In this document: piece by piece, positions 36,602 to 46,995 of the stretch | Layout of the letters: every line of letters begins with the position of its first letter | How positions within the stretch are numbered: the stretch's first letter is position 1 | NCBI GenBank assembly: GCA_030064755.1 | Contig: JASJEH010000007.1 | Span: 1-52,767, forward strand | Direction: 5' to 3' | DNA: 52,767 nt | From: Methyloceanibacter sp. | GTDB taxonomy: Bacteria; Pseudomonadota; Alphaproteobacteria; Rhizobiales; Methyloligellaceae | Notes under the pieces: model-generated | Told to the model about the DNA's origin: nothing | The model's database searches: none | What the model saw: only the letters and a program-made list of their open reading frames with translations | Made by a program: the position numbers and the translations under genes

Positions 36602-38299
36602 ATGTCTCAGGCAGGCGTGAGCGCCAATCGTTTGGAGCTCCTGCAAATCGCCGACGCGGTCGCACGGGAAAAGTCCATCGACCGTCAAGTCGTCATCACC
36701 GCCATGGAAGACGCAATCCAGAAGGCGGCTAAGTCGCGCTACGGCAGCGAGAACGAGATCAAGGCGGAAGTCGACCCGAAGACGGGTGAGATCTCCTTGG
36801 CTCGTTTGCTGGAAGTGGTCGAAGACGTAACGCTTGAGGCGACGCAGATCGCCCTTGCCGAGGCGCGGCGGAAGAACCCAGCGGCCCAGGTCGGCGACTT
36901 CATCGCCGAACCCCTGCCGCCGCTGGATTTCGGGCGCGTTGCCGCGCAGAACGCCAAACAGGTTATCGTGCAGAAGGTGCGCGAGGCCGAGCGCGAGCGC
37001 CAGTACGATGAGTACAAGGACCGCGTGGGCGAGATCGTCAACGGTATCGTCAAGCGCGTCGAGTACGGCAACGTGATTGTCGACCTTGGCCGCGCCGAAG
37101 CGGTGGTGCGCCGCGACGAGACCCTGCCGCGCGAGAACTTTCGCTACGGCGATCGCATCCGCGCCTATGTCTACGATGTCCGGCGCGAGCAGCGCGGCCC
37201 GCAGATCTTTCTGTCGCGGACGCATCCCGAATTCATGGCCAAGCTCTTCGCGCAGGAAGTGCCGGAGGTCTATGAGGGCATCGTCACTATTCAGTCCGTT
37301 GCCCGCGATCCGGGTAGCCGCGCGAAAATCGCCGTCGTCTCTCGGGACAGCTCGATCGATCCCGTCGGCGCTTGTGTGGGTATGCGCGGTTCCCGCGTGC
37401 AGGCTGTCGTGAACGAGCTGCAGGGCGAGAAGATCGACATCATTCAGTGGTCGCCCGATGCCGCGACGTTCATCGTGAACGCCCTGGCCCCCGCAGAGGT
37501 CGTCAAGGTGGTCCTCGATGAGGATGCCGAACGGATCGAAGTCGTGGTTCCCGATCAGCAGCTGTCTCTCGCCATTGGCCGCAAAGGTCAGAATGTGCGG
37601 CTAGCCTCTCAGCTGACCGGCTGGGACATCGACATCATGACCGAGGCGTCGGAGTCCGAGCGTCGGCAAGCAGAGTTCGCCGAGCGGTCTGCGAAGTTCA
37701 TGGAAGCGCTGGACGTCGACGAGGTCATTGCCCAGTTGCTGGCCTCGGAAGGCTTTTCCTCCGTGGAAGAAGTCGCCTTCGTGGAGACGGACGAGATTTC
37801 CTCGATCGAGGGATTCGACGAGGAGACCGCGAGCGAAATCCAGACGCGCGCGCGCGAGCACCTCGAGAAACTGGAAGCCGAGCTTGATTCCCGGCGTAAG
37901 GAACTTGGGGTTGCGGACGACCTGTTGCAGCTTGAGGGCCTTAATACGGCGATGCTTGTTGCCCTCGGCGAGAACGATGTGAAGTCCCTTGAGGACCTGG
38001 CCGACTGCGCCACCGACGACCTGGCTGGCTGGACGGAGCGGCAGGAGAAGGAAACGACCCGCTATCCTGGCTTCCTCGACGGTTTCGGCCTGACCCGGCC
38101 GCAATGCGAGGACCTGATCTTGGCCGCGCGCGTCAAGGCAGGCTGGATCGATGAGGCCGATTTGGTCGCCGACGAACCTGAGGAAGCCGACGACGAGGCT
38201 TCCGAAGGCGTCGAGGAAACAGAGAACGCCGAAGACACCGATGGTGCCGGTCGCGCGACGAGTGATGAAGCTTCCGGCGAAGACGCAACCGCGTCATGA
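36602..38299 (+). CDS. nusA: Transcription termination/antitermination protein NusA
   Basis: NusA binds RNA polymerase and nascent RNA, modulating pausing, termination and antitermination. The 565-residue protein has the N-terminal polymerase-binding domain (1-125), an S1 domain (about 135-200), two KH domains (about 230-345, with VGACVGMRGSRVQAVVNELQ and LAIGRKGQNVRLASQLTGW) and two helix-hairpin-helix repeats (about 360-500). The tail from about 515 is very acidic. GGAGG lies upstream of the ATG, within a 61-base gap after rimP. Confidence 0.96.
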   Translation: MSQAGVSANRLELLQIADAVAREKSIDRQVVITAMEDAIQKAAKSRYGSENEIKAEVDPKTGEISLARLLEVVEDVTLEATQIALAEARRKNPAAQVGDFIAEPLPPLDFGRVAAQNAKQVIVQKVREAERERQYDEYKDRVGEIVNGIVKRVEYGNVIVDLGRAEAVVRRDETLPRENFRYGDRIRAYVYDVRREQRGPQIFLSRTHPEFMAKLFAQEVPEVYEGIVTIQSVARDPGSRAKIAVVSRDSSIDPVGACVGMRGSRVQAVVNELQGEKIDIIQWSPDAATFIVNALAPAEVVKVVLDEDAERIEVVVPDQQLSLAIGRKGQNVRLASQLTGWDIDIMTEASESERRQAEFAERSAKFMEALDVDEVIAQLLASEGFSSVEEVAFVETDEISSIEGFDEETASEIQTRAREHLEKLEAELDSRRKELGVADDLLQLEGLNTAMLVALGENDVKSLEDLADCATDDLAGWTERQEKETTRYPGFLDGFGLTRPQCEDLILAARVKAGWIDEADLVADEPEEADDEASEGVEETENAEDTDGAGRATSDEASGEDATAS

Positions 38300-38338
38300 G
38301 CCGGATAGAACACAAGGTGATTGCGGTTGGAGACGGCA

Positions 38339-39022
38339 GTGCACAGCGAGACGCGACAGAGTCAGTCGCCGCAGACCTCCAGGGATGGCATCCCTGGGCA
38401 GTCCTTGCGACGCTGCGCGCTGACACGCGCTCAACGGGCCAAGACCGACCTCATACGCTTTGCGCTTGGGCCTGACGGCACTGTCGTCCCGGACCTCAAG
38501 GAGCGCCTCCCGGGCCGCGGAGTCTGGCTGACCGCCGCGCATGATGCAATCTCGGAAGCGGCGAAGCGCAAGGCTTTCAGCCGCGCACTGAAGGCCGACG
38601 CGCGCGCGCCAGACGGCCTGGCCGAACAGGTCGACGGCCTTCTCGCCGAGGCGGCGCTCGGCGCCTTTGCCATGGCCAACAAGGCAGGTGAAGTGGTCTT
38701 CGGCCACTCCAAGGTCGAGGATGCCCTTCAAAAGGGCCGGACCATCGCCTTGGTACACGCGGCGGATGCGGCGGCGGACGGGTGCCGGAAACTGGACGGC
38801 AAAGCCCGCGCGGTCACGGGCGGACAGGGCCTCTCGGCAATCTGCGTCTTTACCGCAGATGAATTGGGTTTGGCATCGGGCCGGACAAATGTGATACATG
38901 CTGCCCTCATCCAGGGCGGTGCGGCTCAAAAGTTCCTGGCGGCAGCCTCGCGTGTCGAGCGCTACCGCAAGGGCATTTCTGCATTCGCAGACAGACACGG
39001 ATTGGATACGGAACAAGAATGA
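38339..39022 (+). CDS. YlxR-like RNA-binding protein fused to an L7Ae-like domain
   Basis: The GTG at 38339 with GGAGA five bases upstream is the likely start; a TTG at 38321 is the alternative. The 227-residue product has an N-terminal YlxR/DUF448 domain ([19 protein letters not shown] and [10 protein letters not shown]) and a C-terminal L7Ae-like domain ([20 protein letters not shown] to about 180). This two-domain form is usual between nusA and infB in alphaproteobacteria. It is probably an RNA-binding protein of the translation or ribosome pathway. Its stop overlaps the infB start by four bases (ATGA). Confidence 0.9.
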   Translation: MHSETRQSQSPQTSRDGIPGQSLRRCALTRAQRAKTDLIRFALGPDGTVVPDLKERLPGRGVWLTAAHDAISEAAKRKAFSRALKADARAPDGLAEQVDGLLAEAALGAFAMANKAGEVVFGHSKVEDALQKGRTIALVHAADAAADGCRKLDGKARAVTGGQGLSAICVFTADELGLASGRTNVIHAALIQGGAAQKFLAAASRVERYRKGISAFADRHGLDTEQE

Positions 39023-41529
39023 GCGAGACCAACGAGACTGAAGGCAAGAGCGGCGGGCGCAAGATGACCCTCAATTTGCGCCGAACCGTGGAGTCCGGCC
39101 ATGTGCGCCAGAGCTTCAGCCATGGACGCTCCAAATCCGTCCTGGTCGAGAAGAAGAAGCGCCGCTCCATCGGTTCCGCCAGCGCGGCCGCTCCAGCCGA
39201 GGACGTCAAGGAAAAGCCCCAAGCCAAGGCGCCGGCCAAGGATGCGGCACCGAAACCCGCCAGTAAGCCGCGCCGATCGGGCGTCGTGTTGAAGCAGCTC
39301 TCCGAAGAGGAGAAGGGCGCCCGCGCCAAGGCGCTTGCCGACGCTCGAGTCCGCGACGCTGAAGAGCGCGAACGTGCCAAGGAGAACGCGGCCAAGGAAG
39401 CCGCTCTCGCCGAGCAGCGCGCCAAGGAGGCGGCAGAAGCGGAGGCCCGCGAGCGCGAGGAGGCCGCGAAGAAGGCAGCTGCGGTCGAGGCTGAGGCCAC
39501 GGCTAAGCCCAAGGCCAAGGCCGCGCCGAAATCCAGCGATGCGCCGCGCCGGCCGATGGAGCCCGAGAAAGAGCAACCCAGACGTCAGGCCGATGCCCGT
39601 CACAAGAAGGGCGCTACAACACCCCGCCGCGGCGACGAACGCCGTGTGCGCGGACGCCTCACAATCACCAACGCGCTCGACGAAGAGCAGCGGCAGCGAA
39701 GCCTGGCCTCACTGAAGCGTCATCGCGAACGGCAGAAGAAGCAGGGTGCTGGCCCGCAGGCGGGTCAGAAGATCACGCGCGAAGTAACGATTCCAGACGT
39801 CATCACCATTCAAGAGCTGGCCAATCGCATGGCCGAGCGCGGCGTCGACGTCATCAAACACCTGATGAAAGACGGCGCGATGCACAAGATCACCGATGTG
39901 ATCGACGCGGACACCGCGCAGCTCGTCGCCGAAGAGTTCGGCCATACCGTACGCCGCGTATCCGAGGCAGACGTGGAAGAAGGCTTCATCGGCGAGCAAG
40001 ATGCGGACGAGGATCTGGAGCCGCGCGCGCCGGTCGTCACCATTATGGGTCACGTCGACCACGGGAAGACCTCGCTGCTGGATGCCGTGCGGGCGGCCAA
40101 TGTGGTCAGCCAGGAAGCCGGCGGCATTACTCAGCATATCGGCGCCTATCAGGTGACGGTGCCGTCCGGTCAGAAGATCACTTTTATCGATACGCCTGGC
40201 CACGCGGCGTTTACCGCCATGCGTGCGCGCGGCGCGAAGGTCACGGACATTGTTATCCTCGTCGTGGCCGCCGATGACGGCGTGAAGCCGCAGACCATCG
40301 AGGCCATCAACCATGCCAAGGCGGCGGAAGTCCCGATCATCGTTGCGATCAACAAGATCGATAAGCCGGGCGCGGACCCGCAGCGGGTTCGCACTGAACT
40401 GCTAAGCCACGAAATCGTGGTGGAAAGCATGGGCGGCGACACGCTGGAGATTGAGGTCTCGGCACTCAAGGGCACCAATCTCGATGCGCTTCTGGAGGCT
40501 GTCGTGCTGCAGGCGGAGGTCCTGGAGCTCAAGGCCAATCCGCACCGCGCGGCCGAGGGCGTCATCGTCGAGGCGAAGCTCGAACGGGGCCGCGGTCCTG
40601 TCGGCACAGCCTTGGTTCAACGCGGCACACTCAAGCTCGGCGATATCATCGTGGCGGGCTCCGCCTGGGGCCGTGTCCGTGCCCTGATCAACGATCTTGG
40701 CGAGCACACGAAGGCCGCAGGCCCGTCTGTTCCCGCCGAGGTTCTGGGCTTCGATACAGCGCCAGAAGCCGGCGATCAGTTTGCCGTGGTGGAGAATGAG
40801 GCGCGTGCCCGCGAAATCACGGAGTACCGCGAACGGGAGCGCCGCAAGACACTGGCGGTAGCAGGTGCGCGCGGCAGCCTTGAGCAGATGATGAACCAGC
40901 TTAAGGAAGCCGGCATCAAGGAATTCCCGCTGGTCATCAAGGGCGACGTGCAGGGCTCTGTGGAAGCGATCAGCGCGGCGCTCGGTCAGCTCGGCTCCGA
41001 CGAGGTCCGGGCGCGCTTGGTGCACGTGGGCGTCGGCGGCATCACCGAGTCCGACATCTCCTTGGCATCGACCTCCGGCGCGGTTGTGCTCGGTTTCAAC
41101 GTGCGCGCGAATGCTCAAGCCCGCACCGCAGCGGAGCGTGATGGCGTGGAAGTGCGCTACTACGCTGTGATTTACGATCTCGTCGACGATATGCGTCAGG
41201 CCATGTCAGGTCTTCTGGCCCCGACCCGTCGCGAGACCTTCCTTGGCAATGCCGAGATTTTGGAGGTCTTCAACATCTCCAAGGTTGGCAAGGTTGCCGG
41301 CTGTCGCGTGACTGAGGGCAAGGTCGAACGCGGTGCCCATGTCCGGCTCATCCGTGACAACGTCGTCATCCACGAAGGCGAGCTGTCCACGCTCAAGCGC
41401 TTCAAGGACGAGGTCAAGGAAGTCGTGGCCGGACAGGAATGCGGCATGGCGTTCGAGGGCTATCAGGATATGCGCGAGGGCGACGTGATCGAGTGCTTCC
41501 AAGTGGAGCACATCCAGCGCTCGCTATAG
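39019..41529 (+). CDS. infB: Translation initiation factor IF-2
   Basis: IF-2 is the GTPase that brings initiator fMet-tRNA to the 30S subunit. The 836-residue protein has a short conserved N-terminal motif ([19 protein letters not shown]), a long Ala/Lys/Glu-rich coiled or disordered segment (about 55-200) and the IF2_N region ([16 protein letters not shown]). The GTPase domain has G1 [11 protein letters not shown] (about 344), G3 [11 protein letters not shown] and G4 NKIDKPGAD. Domains II, III and IV follow. It overlaps ylxR by ATGA, and an inverted repeat pair separates it from rbfA. Confidence 0.97.
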   Translation: MSETNETEGKSGGRKMTLNLRRTVESGHVRQSFSHGRSKSVLVEKKKRRSIGSASAAAPAEDVKEKPQAKAPAKDAAPKPASKPRRSGVVLKQLSEEEKGARAKALADARVRDAEERERAKENAAKEAALAEQRAKEAAEAEAREREEAAKKAAAVEAEATAKPKAKAAPKSSDAPRRPMEPEKEQPRRQADARHKKGATTPRRGDERRVRGRLTITNALDEEQRQRSLASLKRHRERQKKQGAGPQAGQKITREVTIPDVITIQELANRMAERGVDVIKHLMKDGAMHKITDVIDADTAQLVAEEFGHTVRRVSEADVEEGFIGEQDADEDLEPRAPVVTIMGHVDHGKTSLLDAVRAANVVSQEAGGITQHIGAYQVTVPSGQKITFIDTPGHAAFTAMRARGAKVTDIVILVVAADDGVKPQTIEAINHAKAAEVPIIVAINKIDKPGADPQRVRTELLSHEIVVESMGGDTLEIEVSALKGTNLDALLEAVVLQAEVLELKANPHRAAEGVIVEAKLERGRGPVGTALVQRGTLKLGDIIVAGSAWGRVRALINDLGEHTKAAGPSVPAEVLGFDTAPEAGDQFAVVENEARAREITEYRERERRKTLAVAGARGSLEQMMNQLKEAGIKEFPLVIKGDVQGSVEAISAALGQLGSDEVRARLVHVGVGGITESDISLASTSGAVVLGFNVRANAQARTAAERDGVEVRYYAVIYDLVDDMRQAMSGLLAPTRRETFLGNAEILEVFNISKVGKVAGCRVTEGKVERGAHVRLIRDNVVIHEGELSTLKRFKDEVKEVVAGQECGMAFEGYQDMREGDVIECFQVEHIQRSL

Positions 41530-41552
41530 TCGTTACGCCCTGGATAGGATTC

Positions 41553-41647
41553 GTCATTGCCGGGCTTGACCCGGCAATCCACACCAGCAGAACTTCAGTT
41601 TGATGAGACGCCTCGGAATGGATGCCCGGATCAAGTCCGGGCATGAC
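41553..41647. repeat. Pair of inverted palindromic repeats between infB and rbfA
   Basis: Two 28-base units face each other: 41553-41580 and the reverse complement of 41620-41647. Each is itself a palindrome with 9-bp arms and a 5-base centre (arms 41556-41564/41570-41578 and 41622-41630/41636-41644). The two are about four-fifths identical and flank roughly 40 bases. The sequence type, with GTCAT at the end and a CCGGG-CTTGA-CCCGG-like core, resembles short interspersed repeats common in alphaproteobacterial genomes. It could fold into one long hairpin in the operon RNA. Confidence 0.8.
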
Positions 41648-41667
41648 GGTTTGAGTTTGGATCCAAG

Positions 41668-42084
41668 ATGAGCAGTCGAGACAAAGGCGCGCGCGCGCCA
41701 AGCCAACGCCAGTTGAAGGTGGGCGAACTCGTTCGTCATGCGCTTGCGGAGGTTTTCTCTCGGGGCGAGGTTTTGGACGAGGTGATCGAACGCCACTCGC
41801 TCACTGTGCCGGAGGTTCGCATGTCGCCCGATCTCAAGGTTGCGACCTGCTACGTCATGCCGCTCGGCGGCGGCGAAGCCAGCGATGTGGTCAAGCACCT
41901 AGAGCAGCATAAGCGGTTCCTGCGGGGCGAGGTCGCGAAAAGGGTTAGCCTGAGATACATGCCCGAGCTCCGCTTCCGCGAGGATACATCGTTCGCGGCT
42001 TCGTCGCGGATCGATGAGTTGCTGGCCTCGCCTGAGGTCGCGCGGGATGTGGCGCGCAACGCTGCACCCGACCACGACGACTAG
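41668..42084 (+). CDS. rbfA: Ribosome-binding factor RbfA
   Basis: RbfA binds the immature 30S subunit and helps 16S rRNA 5' processing, notably in the cold. The 138-residue protein has the KH-like fold with [17 protein letters not shown] at the start, [22 protein letters not shown] in the middle and the family-typical [14 protein letters not shown]. It sits between infB, from which it is separated by the repeat pair, and truB. The ATG at 41668 is the only sensible start. Confidence 0.95.
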   Translation: MSSRDKGARAPSQRQLKVGELVRHALAEVFSRGEVLDEVIERHSLTVPEVRMSPDLKVATCYVMPLGGGEASDVVKHLEQHKRFLRGEVAKRVSLRYMPELRFREDTSFAASSRIDELLASPEVARDVARNAAPDHDD

Positions 42085-42108
42085 CAAGGACGCGCAGAGG
42101 ACGATTGC

Positions 42109-43029
42109 ATGGGACGGCGGCGGAAAGGCCAAGCGGTCAATGGCTGGCTGATTCTGGACAAGCCGGCAGGGCTAACATCGACCAAGGCGGTGGGGCGGAC
42201 ACGCTGGCTGTTCGATGCTCAAAAGGCCGGGCACGCGGGCACGCTGGACCCGCTGGCGACGGGCGTGCTGCCAATCGCCTTCGGTGAGGCCACGAAGACC
42301 GTTCCGTATGCGGTCGACGGGGTTAAGACTTACCGCTTCACCGTTCGCTTCGGGGCAGAGACGGACACGGACGATACCGAAGGCTCGGTGACCGCGACTA
42401 GCGACACTCGCCCCACGCGCGCGGACATCGAGGCCGCGCTGCCACAGTTCATTGGCGAGATCGAGCAGATCCCGCCGCGGTTCTCGGCCCTGAAGGTCGA
42501 TGGGGCCCGTGCCTACGACCTGGCGCGAGACCAAGAGGACTTCGAGTTGCCCGCCCGCACCGTCTCCATCGACCGGCTGTCCTTATTGGAGGTGCCCGAC
42601 CCGGAGACCTGCGTCCTGGAGGCCGAATGCGGCAAAGGCACCTATGTACGTGCGTTGGCCAGGGACCTCGGCCGGGCCCTCGGCTGCCTGGGTCATGTCG
42701 CCACGCTGCGGCGGACGCGGGTTGGCGGCTTTACCCTGGATGAAGCGATCCCCCTAGAAACCGTGGAACAGGCCGCTGAGGAGGGCCGAGAAGCCCTCCG
42801 GGACCTGCTCCAACCGGTTGAAAAGGCGCTTGTGGACCTTCCGGCTGTTCCCGTCAGCCCCGCAGATGCCGCTAACCTACGGTTGGGACGCGCGGTTCTG
42901 CTGCGGGGCCGTGACGCCCCGGTCGTGGCCGGCGCCGCTTATGCCGTCTCTCGCGGGGCGCCGGTGGCAATCGGTGAGGTGGCCCACGGCGAATTCCACC
43001 CTTCGAGGGTCTTTATCCTGCCCGACTAG
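42109..43029 (+). CDS. truB: tRNA pseudouridine(55) synthase TruB
   Basis: TruB makes pseudouridine at position 55 of tRNA. The 306-residue protein has the catalytic Asp47 in [16 protein letters not shown], the [17 protein letters not shown] segment, and the late [19 protein letters not shown]. It starts with [15 protein letters not shown], as in relatives. It lies 24 bases after rbfA and about 160 bases before rpsO. Confidence 0.96.
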   Translation: MGRRRKGQAVNGWLILDKPAGLTSTKAVGRTRWLFDAQKAGHAGTLDPLATGVLPIAFGEATKTVPYAVDGVKTYRFTVRFGAETDTDDTEGSVTATSDTRPTRADIEAALPQFIGEIEQIPPRFSALKVDGARAYDLARDQEDFELPARTVSIDRLSLLEVPDPETCVLEAECGKGTYVRALARDLGRALGCLGHVATLRRTRVGGFTLDEAIPLETVEQAAEEGREALRDLLQPVEKALVDLPAVPVSPADAANLRLGRAVLLRGRDAPVVAGAAYAVSRGAPVAIGEVAHGEFHPSRVFILPD

Positions 43030-43066
43030 ACCCCCAAATAGCGCTGGTCTCGGGGGCGATAATCCC

Positions 43067-43192
43067 TATAGTGCAGCGGTTGCATGGGGTCCCCTGCAGA
43101 TTTCGAGGCCTGACCCCGCAGCATCATCCGACCGCGCTGGACGACATCCCGGCCCGGCCTTGTCAATCATCTCAAAACGTAAGGAGAACCCG
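43067..43192 (+). promoter_or_regulatory. rpsO promoter and leader region
   Basis: TATAGT at 43067-43072 could be a -10 element, though the -35 position (CTGGTC) is poor. The following leader contains GGGGTC (43086-43091) able to pair either with the adjacent CCCC or with GACCCC at 43112-43117, giving two exclusive folds. S15 represses its own translation through leader RNA folds that differ between lineages, so a regulatory role is plausible. AAGGAG lies before the rpsO start. Confidence 0.4.
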
Positions 43193-43462
43193 ATGTCGAT
43201 TAGTGCTGAACGCAAGCAAGAGCTTATCAAGGAATACGCGACCAAGGCGGACGATACCGGATCTCCGGAAGTGCAAGTCGCCATTCTCACCGAGCGCATC
43301 AGCAACCTCACCGAGCACTTTAAGTCGCACGGCAAGGACAACCACTCGCGTCGCGGGCTATTGAAAATGGTCAGCCAGCGCCGCCGCCTGCTCGACTACG
43401 TAAAGGCGTCAGACGAAGAAAGGTACAAGAAGCTCATCGGCCGGCTCGGAATTCGCCGGTAG
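43193..43462 (+). CDS. rpsO: 30S ribosomal protein S15
   Basis: S15 binds the central domain of 16S rRNA early in 30S assembly. The 89-residue protein starts at ATG 43193, seven bases after AAGGAG, and matches the family length exactly. Its signature regions are [20 protein letters not shown], the [20 protein letters not shown] block and the C-terminal [10 protein letters not shown]. It lies inside a longer open frame beginning at 42818, most of which overlaps truB and is not coding. The rpsO-pnp order is conserved in bacteria. Confidence 0.97.
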   Translation: MSISAERKQELIKEYATKADDTGSPEVQVAILTERISNLTEHFKSHGKDNHSRRGLLKMVSQRRRLLDYVKASDEERYKKLIGRLGIRR

Positions 43463-43467
43463 CGTTC

Positions 43468-43486
43468 GCGCCGCGGCTTGCGGCGC
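43468..43486 (+). other. Hairpin between rpsO and pnp
   Basis: A perfect 7-bp stem GCGCCGC/GCGGCGC with a 5-base loop starts 6 bases after the rpsO stop. It lacks a T tract, so it is more likely an RNA stability or processing element than a full terminator. In Escherichia coli, RNase III cleavage between these two genes controls pnp. Confidence 0.5.
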
Positions 43487-43577
43487 TTACGGGGCTTCCA
43501 CACATTTGCACTGGCTCGTTCCATCGCCACCGGGCGACAGGACGGCCTCATCTTTCCCTACCGAATGGGACACACAC

Positions 43578-45698
43578 ATGTTCGATAAACACACTGTTGA
43601 AATTGAATGGGCACGGCGCCCGCTCAAACTTGAAACCGGGCGCATCGCGCGCCAAGCTGATGGTGCCGTTTTGGCGACCTATGGCGAAACTTGCGTCCTT
43701 GCGACCGTCGTCGCCGCAAAAGAACAGCGGCCCGGGATAGACTTCTTTCCTTTGACCGTGAATTACCAGGAGAAGACGTTTGCCGCCGGTAAGATTCCCG
43801 GCGGTTATTTTAAGCGCGAAGGGCGTCCCACCGAAAAAGAGACCCTCACCTCGCGCCTGATCGACCGTCCGATCCGTCCGCTCTTTGCCAAGGGCTTCAA
43901 GAACGACACTCAGGTCATCACCACCGTTCTCTCCCACGATATGGAAAACGATCCCGATATCGTGGCCATGGTCGCCGCTTCCGCGGCATTGACCCTTTCA
44001 GGCGTCCCCTTCCTCGGCCCAATCGGCGCCGCGCGCGTCGGTTATGTGGAGGGCAGTTACATCCTGAATCCGATGGTCGACGAGATGCCAGAGACATCAC
44101 TCGATCTCGTGGTCGCCGGCACCAAGGACGCCGTTCTGATGGTGGAATCCGAGGCCAGTGAGCTTCCCGAAGATGTCATGCTCGGCGCCGTCATGTACGG
44201 TCACGAACACTTCCAGCCCGTGATCGACGCCATCGTCAAGCTCGCCGAGGTTGCCGCCAAGGAGCCTTGGGAGCTCAAAGCCGAAGACAACTCAGAGATG
44301 GTCGCCAAGGTCAGCGAGCTCGCTGATGCGGGCCTCCGCGATGCCTATGCCATTGTCTCCAAGCAGGAGCGCCGCGACAACATCTCCCAAGTGAAGGAAA
44401 GCGTCGTTTCAGCCCTCGTTCCCGAGGACGATGACGGCGCGATCGCCGGGAAGGTCTCTCATGCCTTCAAGGAAGCCGAGAAGGACGTCGTGCGCGGCAG
44501 CATCCTCGACACCAAGAAGCGCATTGACGGTCGTGATCTTGTGACTGTTCGCCCGATCGTTTGCGAAGTCGGCATTCTTCCCCGTACCCACGGCAGCGCG
44601 CTGTTCACCCGCGGCGAAACGCAGGCTCTCGTAGTGACGACGCTGGGGACAGGCGATGACGAGCAGTTTGTCGACGCGCTCCAGGGAACCTACAAAGAAA
44701 AGTTCCTGCTGCATTACAACTTCCCGCCCTTCTCCGTCGGTGAGACCGGACGCATGGGTTCGCCCGGCCGCCGCGAAATCGGCCACGGCAAGCTAGCCTG
44801 GCGGGCCGTTCATCCGATCCTTCCGGATCATGAGCAGTTCCCCTACACGCTGCGAGTCGTGTCGGAGGTCACCGAGTCCAACGGCTCTTCATCCATGGCG
44901 ACGGTGTGTGGCACCTCACTCGCGCTGATGGACGCTGGCGTGCCGCTGAAGCGGCCGGTCGCCGGCATCGCGATGGGCCTCATCAAGGAGGGCGATAAGT
45001 TCGCTGTCCTCTCGGACATTCTGGGCGATGAGGATCATCTCGGCGACATGGACTTCAAGGTGGCCGGAACGTCCGAGGGCGTGACGTCGCTCCAGATGGA
45101 CATCAAGATCACCGGTATCACCGAAGAGATCATGAAGATCGCGCTGGATCAGGCCAAGGATGGGCGTCTGCACATCCTTGGCGAGATGGATAAGGCGTTG
45201 AATGAAGCGCGTCCCGAGCTCGGTGAGTACGCCCCGCGTATCGAGACGATCCAGATCCCGACCGATAAGATCCGCGAGGTCATCGGCTCCGGCGGTTCCG
45301 TCATTCGCGAGATCGTCGCCGAGTCGGGCGCGAAGATCGATATCTCCGACGACGGCACGGTCAAGATTGCGTCTGCCAACGCGGAGTCGATCCGCCAGGC
45401 GGTTGCCCGGATCAAGTCGATTGCGGCCGAACCCGAGGTTGGCGAAATCTATCGGGGCAAAGTCGTCAAGTGCATGGAGTTCGGCGCGTTCGTGAACTTC
45501 TTCGGCCCGCGCGACGGCCTCGTGCATATCTCTCAGCTCGCCGAAGGTCGCCCCAAGACCGTTGGGGATGTGGTTAAGGAAGGTGACGAGGTGTGGGTCA
45601 AACTGCTGGGCTTCGATGAGCGCGGCAAAGTCCGCCTCTCGATGAAGGTAGTTGACCAAGACACCGGTAAAGAGAAAGAAGTCGCCGAGGCCAGCTAG
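43578..45698 (+). CDS. pnp: Polynucleotide phosphorylase
   Basis: PNPase degrades RNA 3' to 5' with phosphate and is part of the degradosome. The ATG at 43578 gives the usual beginning [11 protein letters not shown]; a longer frame from 43506 has no support. The 706-residue protein has two RNase PH domains (first with [20 protein letters not shown], second with [19 protein letters not shown]), a helical linker, a KH domain ([15 protein letters not shown], about 560) and an S1 domain ([20 protein letters not shown], about 620). A strong terminator follows, closing the operon. Confidence 0.97.
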   Translation: MFDKHTVEIEWARRPLKLETGRIARQADGAVLATYGETCVLATVVAAKEQRPGIDFFPLTVNYQEKTFAAGKIPGGYFKREGRPTEKETLTSRLIDRPIRPLFAKGFKNDTQVITTVLSHDMENDPDIVAMVAASAALTLSGVPFLGPIGAARVGYVEGSYILNPMVDEMPETSLDLVVAGTKDAVLMVESEASELPEDVMLGAVMYGHEHFQPVIDAIVKLAEVAAKEPWELKAEDNSEMVAKVSELADAGLRDAYAIVSKQERRDNISQVKESVVSALVPEDDDGAIAGKVSHAFKEAEKDVVRGSILDTKKRIDGRDLVTVRPIVCEVGILPRTHGSALFTRGETQALVVTTLGTGDDEQFVDALQGTYKEKFLLHYNFPPFSVGETGRMGSPGRREIGHGKLAWRAVHPILPDHEQFPYTLRVVSEVTESNGSSSMATVCGTSLALMDAGVPLKRPVAGIAMGLIKEGDKFAVLSDILGDEDHLGDMDFKVAGTSEGVTSLQMDIKITGITEEIMKIALDQAKDGRLHILGEMDKALNEARPELGEYAPRIETIQIPTDKIREVIGSGGSVIREIVAESGAKIDISDDGTVKIASANAESIRQAVARIKSIAAEPEVGEIYRGKVVKCMEFGAFVNFFGPRDGLVHISQLAEGRPKTVGDVVKEGDEVWVKLLGFDERGKVRLSMKVVDQDTGKEKEVAEAS

Positions 45699-45740
45699 GC
45701 CGAGCGTCTGGCCAGCTGCCTGGCATTCGAGCACGACAAA

Positions 45741-45764
45741 GGGGCGCTTCGGCGCCCCTTTTTT
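45741..45764 (+). terminator. Strong terminator after pnp
   Basis: A 7-bp GC stem GGGGCGC/GCGCCCC with a TTCG tetraloop is followed by six T (45759-45764). Three A before the stem extend the pairing and would let it work on the minus strand too, where the small gene at 45803-46018 ends. Confidence 0.9.
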
Positions 45765-45802
45765 GTTGCGTCCAGCGCCGCGCTTCTAGACGAGCGGCGC
45801 AC

Positions 45803-46018
45803 CTAGCTCTTCGGCGGCTCTGGGATCTTTATCGCGTTCTTGGCGCAGCGCGTCCCAATCAACGTGAACTTGACGTTCTCGCTCTGCCAATTGCTTGCCT
45901 TTAGATGGCTATCGCGGATGCATGTCGCGGCATCCTCGTACTGCATATCGGTGAGCCTGAACTCACGGCACTGTTCGCCTGTCGCAGCAAGACACACCAT
46001 CATGATGATCTCGAACAT
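45803..46018 (-). CDS. Small exported or membrane-associated protein with four cysteines
   Basis: A 71-residue frame starts at ATG 46018, with a strong AAGGAG six to seven bases upstream, which supports a real gene. The product begins MFEIIMMVCLAATGEQC and has cysteines at 9, 17, 33 and 58. Similar short proteins with an N-terminal hydrophobic stretch and spaced cysteines occur in rhizobia, without assigned function. It follows fabI on the same strand, 46 bases after its stop, and may be cotranscribed. No function can be given; the cysteines could form two disulfides if it is exported. Confidence 0.7.
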   Translation of the reverse strand: MFEIIMMVCLAATGEQCREFRLTDMQYEDAATCIRDSHLKASNWQSENVKFTLIGTRCAKNAIKIPEPPKS

Positions 46019-46064
46019 GAGTACTCCTTAGCGATCAATATGCTGGGGTTAATGCTCTATCTGC

Positions 46065-46949
46065 CTATTGCGCGGCTTCGCGCGGCGCGGACTTGGCCAT
46101 CGCCTTGCCAAGCTCCTCGGCGCGCTCGATTTCCTTCAGCGCGTCGAGGTCGGGCATGAAGGTTGTTGCATAACCGCAATCGACGAAATGCACTTCACCC
46201 GTGACGGCGCCGGAAAGGTCGGACAATAGGTACAGCGCCGAGCCGCCCACCTCGTCGAGCTTCGGCGAACGGCGCATCGGCGAATGCTGCTGCTGATAAT
46301 GCAGCAATGTGCGTGCATCCGAGATGCCCGCGCCCGCCAATGTCCGCATTGGACCGGCGGACAGCGCGTTCACGCGGATGCCCTGTGGCCCGAGATCCGA
46401 CGCCAGATAGCGCACCGAGGCCTCAAGGGCGGCCTTGGCGACTCCCATGACGTTGTAGCAAGGCACAACCCGGGTCGAACCGCCATAGGTCAGCGTCAGT
46501 AGCGACCCGCCTTCATTCATCATGTCGGAGGCACGCTTGCAGATCTCCGTGAAGGAGAAGCACGAAATGACCATCGTGTGCTCGAAGTTCTTCCGCGTCG
46601 TGTCGCAGTAGCGGCCTTTCAACTCGTTCCGGTCGGAAAAAGCCAACGCATGGACGACGAAGTCCAGCTTGCCCCACTTGGTCCGGATCACGTCGAGCAT
46701 GCGATCCACGCTGTCCAAGTCCTCGACGTCGACTTCTTCGATGATGTCTGCCCCAATGGATTCGGCCAATGGAACGGCCCGGCGACCGAACGCGCCACCC
46801 TGATAACTGAAGGCGAGTTCCGCCCCTTGACCGTGCAAGACGCGGGCAATGCCCCACGCGATCGAGCGGTCATTGGCGACGCCCATCACCAGGCCACGCT
46901 TGCCCGCCATCAACGGTCCAGGTTCTGCGATATCTTTCGTCGGTGCCAT
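46065..46949 (-). CDS. fabI: Enoyl-ACP reductase FabI
   Basis: FabI performs the last reduction in each fatty acid elongation round, with NADH. The 294-residue protein has the SDR-type nucleotide site in GLVMGVANDRSIAWGIA and the FabI catalytic residues Tyr155, Tyr165 and Lys172 (YNVMGVAK). The C-terminus is long, extending past GEVHFVDCGY by about 35 residues. An ATG at residue 14 (MAGKRG) is an alternative start. It follows fabA and fabB on the same strand with a 46-base gap, the order seen in Hyphomicrobiales beside irr. Confidence 0.95.
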   Translation of the reverse strand: MAPTKDIAEPGPLMAGKRGLVMGVANDRSIAWGIARVLHGQGAELAFSYQGGAFGRRAVPLAESIGADIIEEVDVEDLDSVDRMLDVIRTKWGKLDFVVHALAFSDRNELKGRYCDTTRKNFEHTMVISCFSFTEICKRASDMMNEGGSLLTLTYGGSTRVVPCYNVMGVAKAALEASVRYLASDLGPQGIRVNALSAGPMRTLAGAGISDARTLLHYQQQHSPMRRSPKLDEVGGSALYLLSDLSGAVTGEVHFVDCGYATTFMPDLDALKEIERAEELGKAMAKSAPREAAQ

Positions 46950-46995
46950 CGTGCTTACTCTATTGAAAGTTGACTAAAGTCCTGTCCCGCCAGCC

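Noticed and set aside
42818-43192. N-terminal extension of rpsO back into truB
   Set aside because: S15 has a fixed length of about 89 residues, and AAGGAG sits before the ATG at 43193; the upstream part overlaps truB in another frame.
43506-43577. Upstream extension of pnp
   Set aside because: The added residues match nothing in PNPase; the family begins at [11 protein letters not shown].
44916-45734. Long minus-strand frame opposite pnp
   Set aside because: It is the mirror of the KH/S1 half of PNPase and has no start signal or family similarity.
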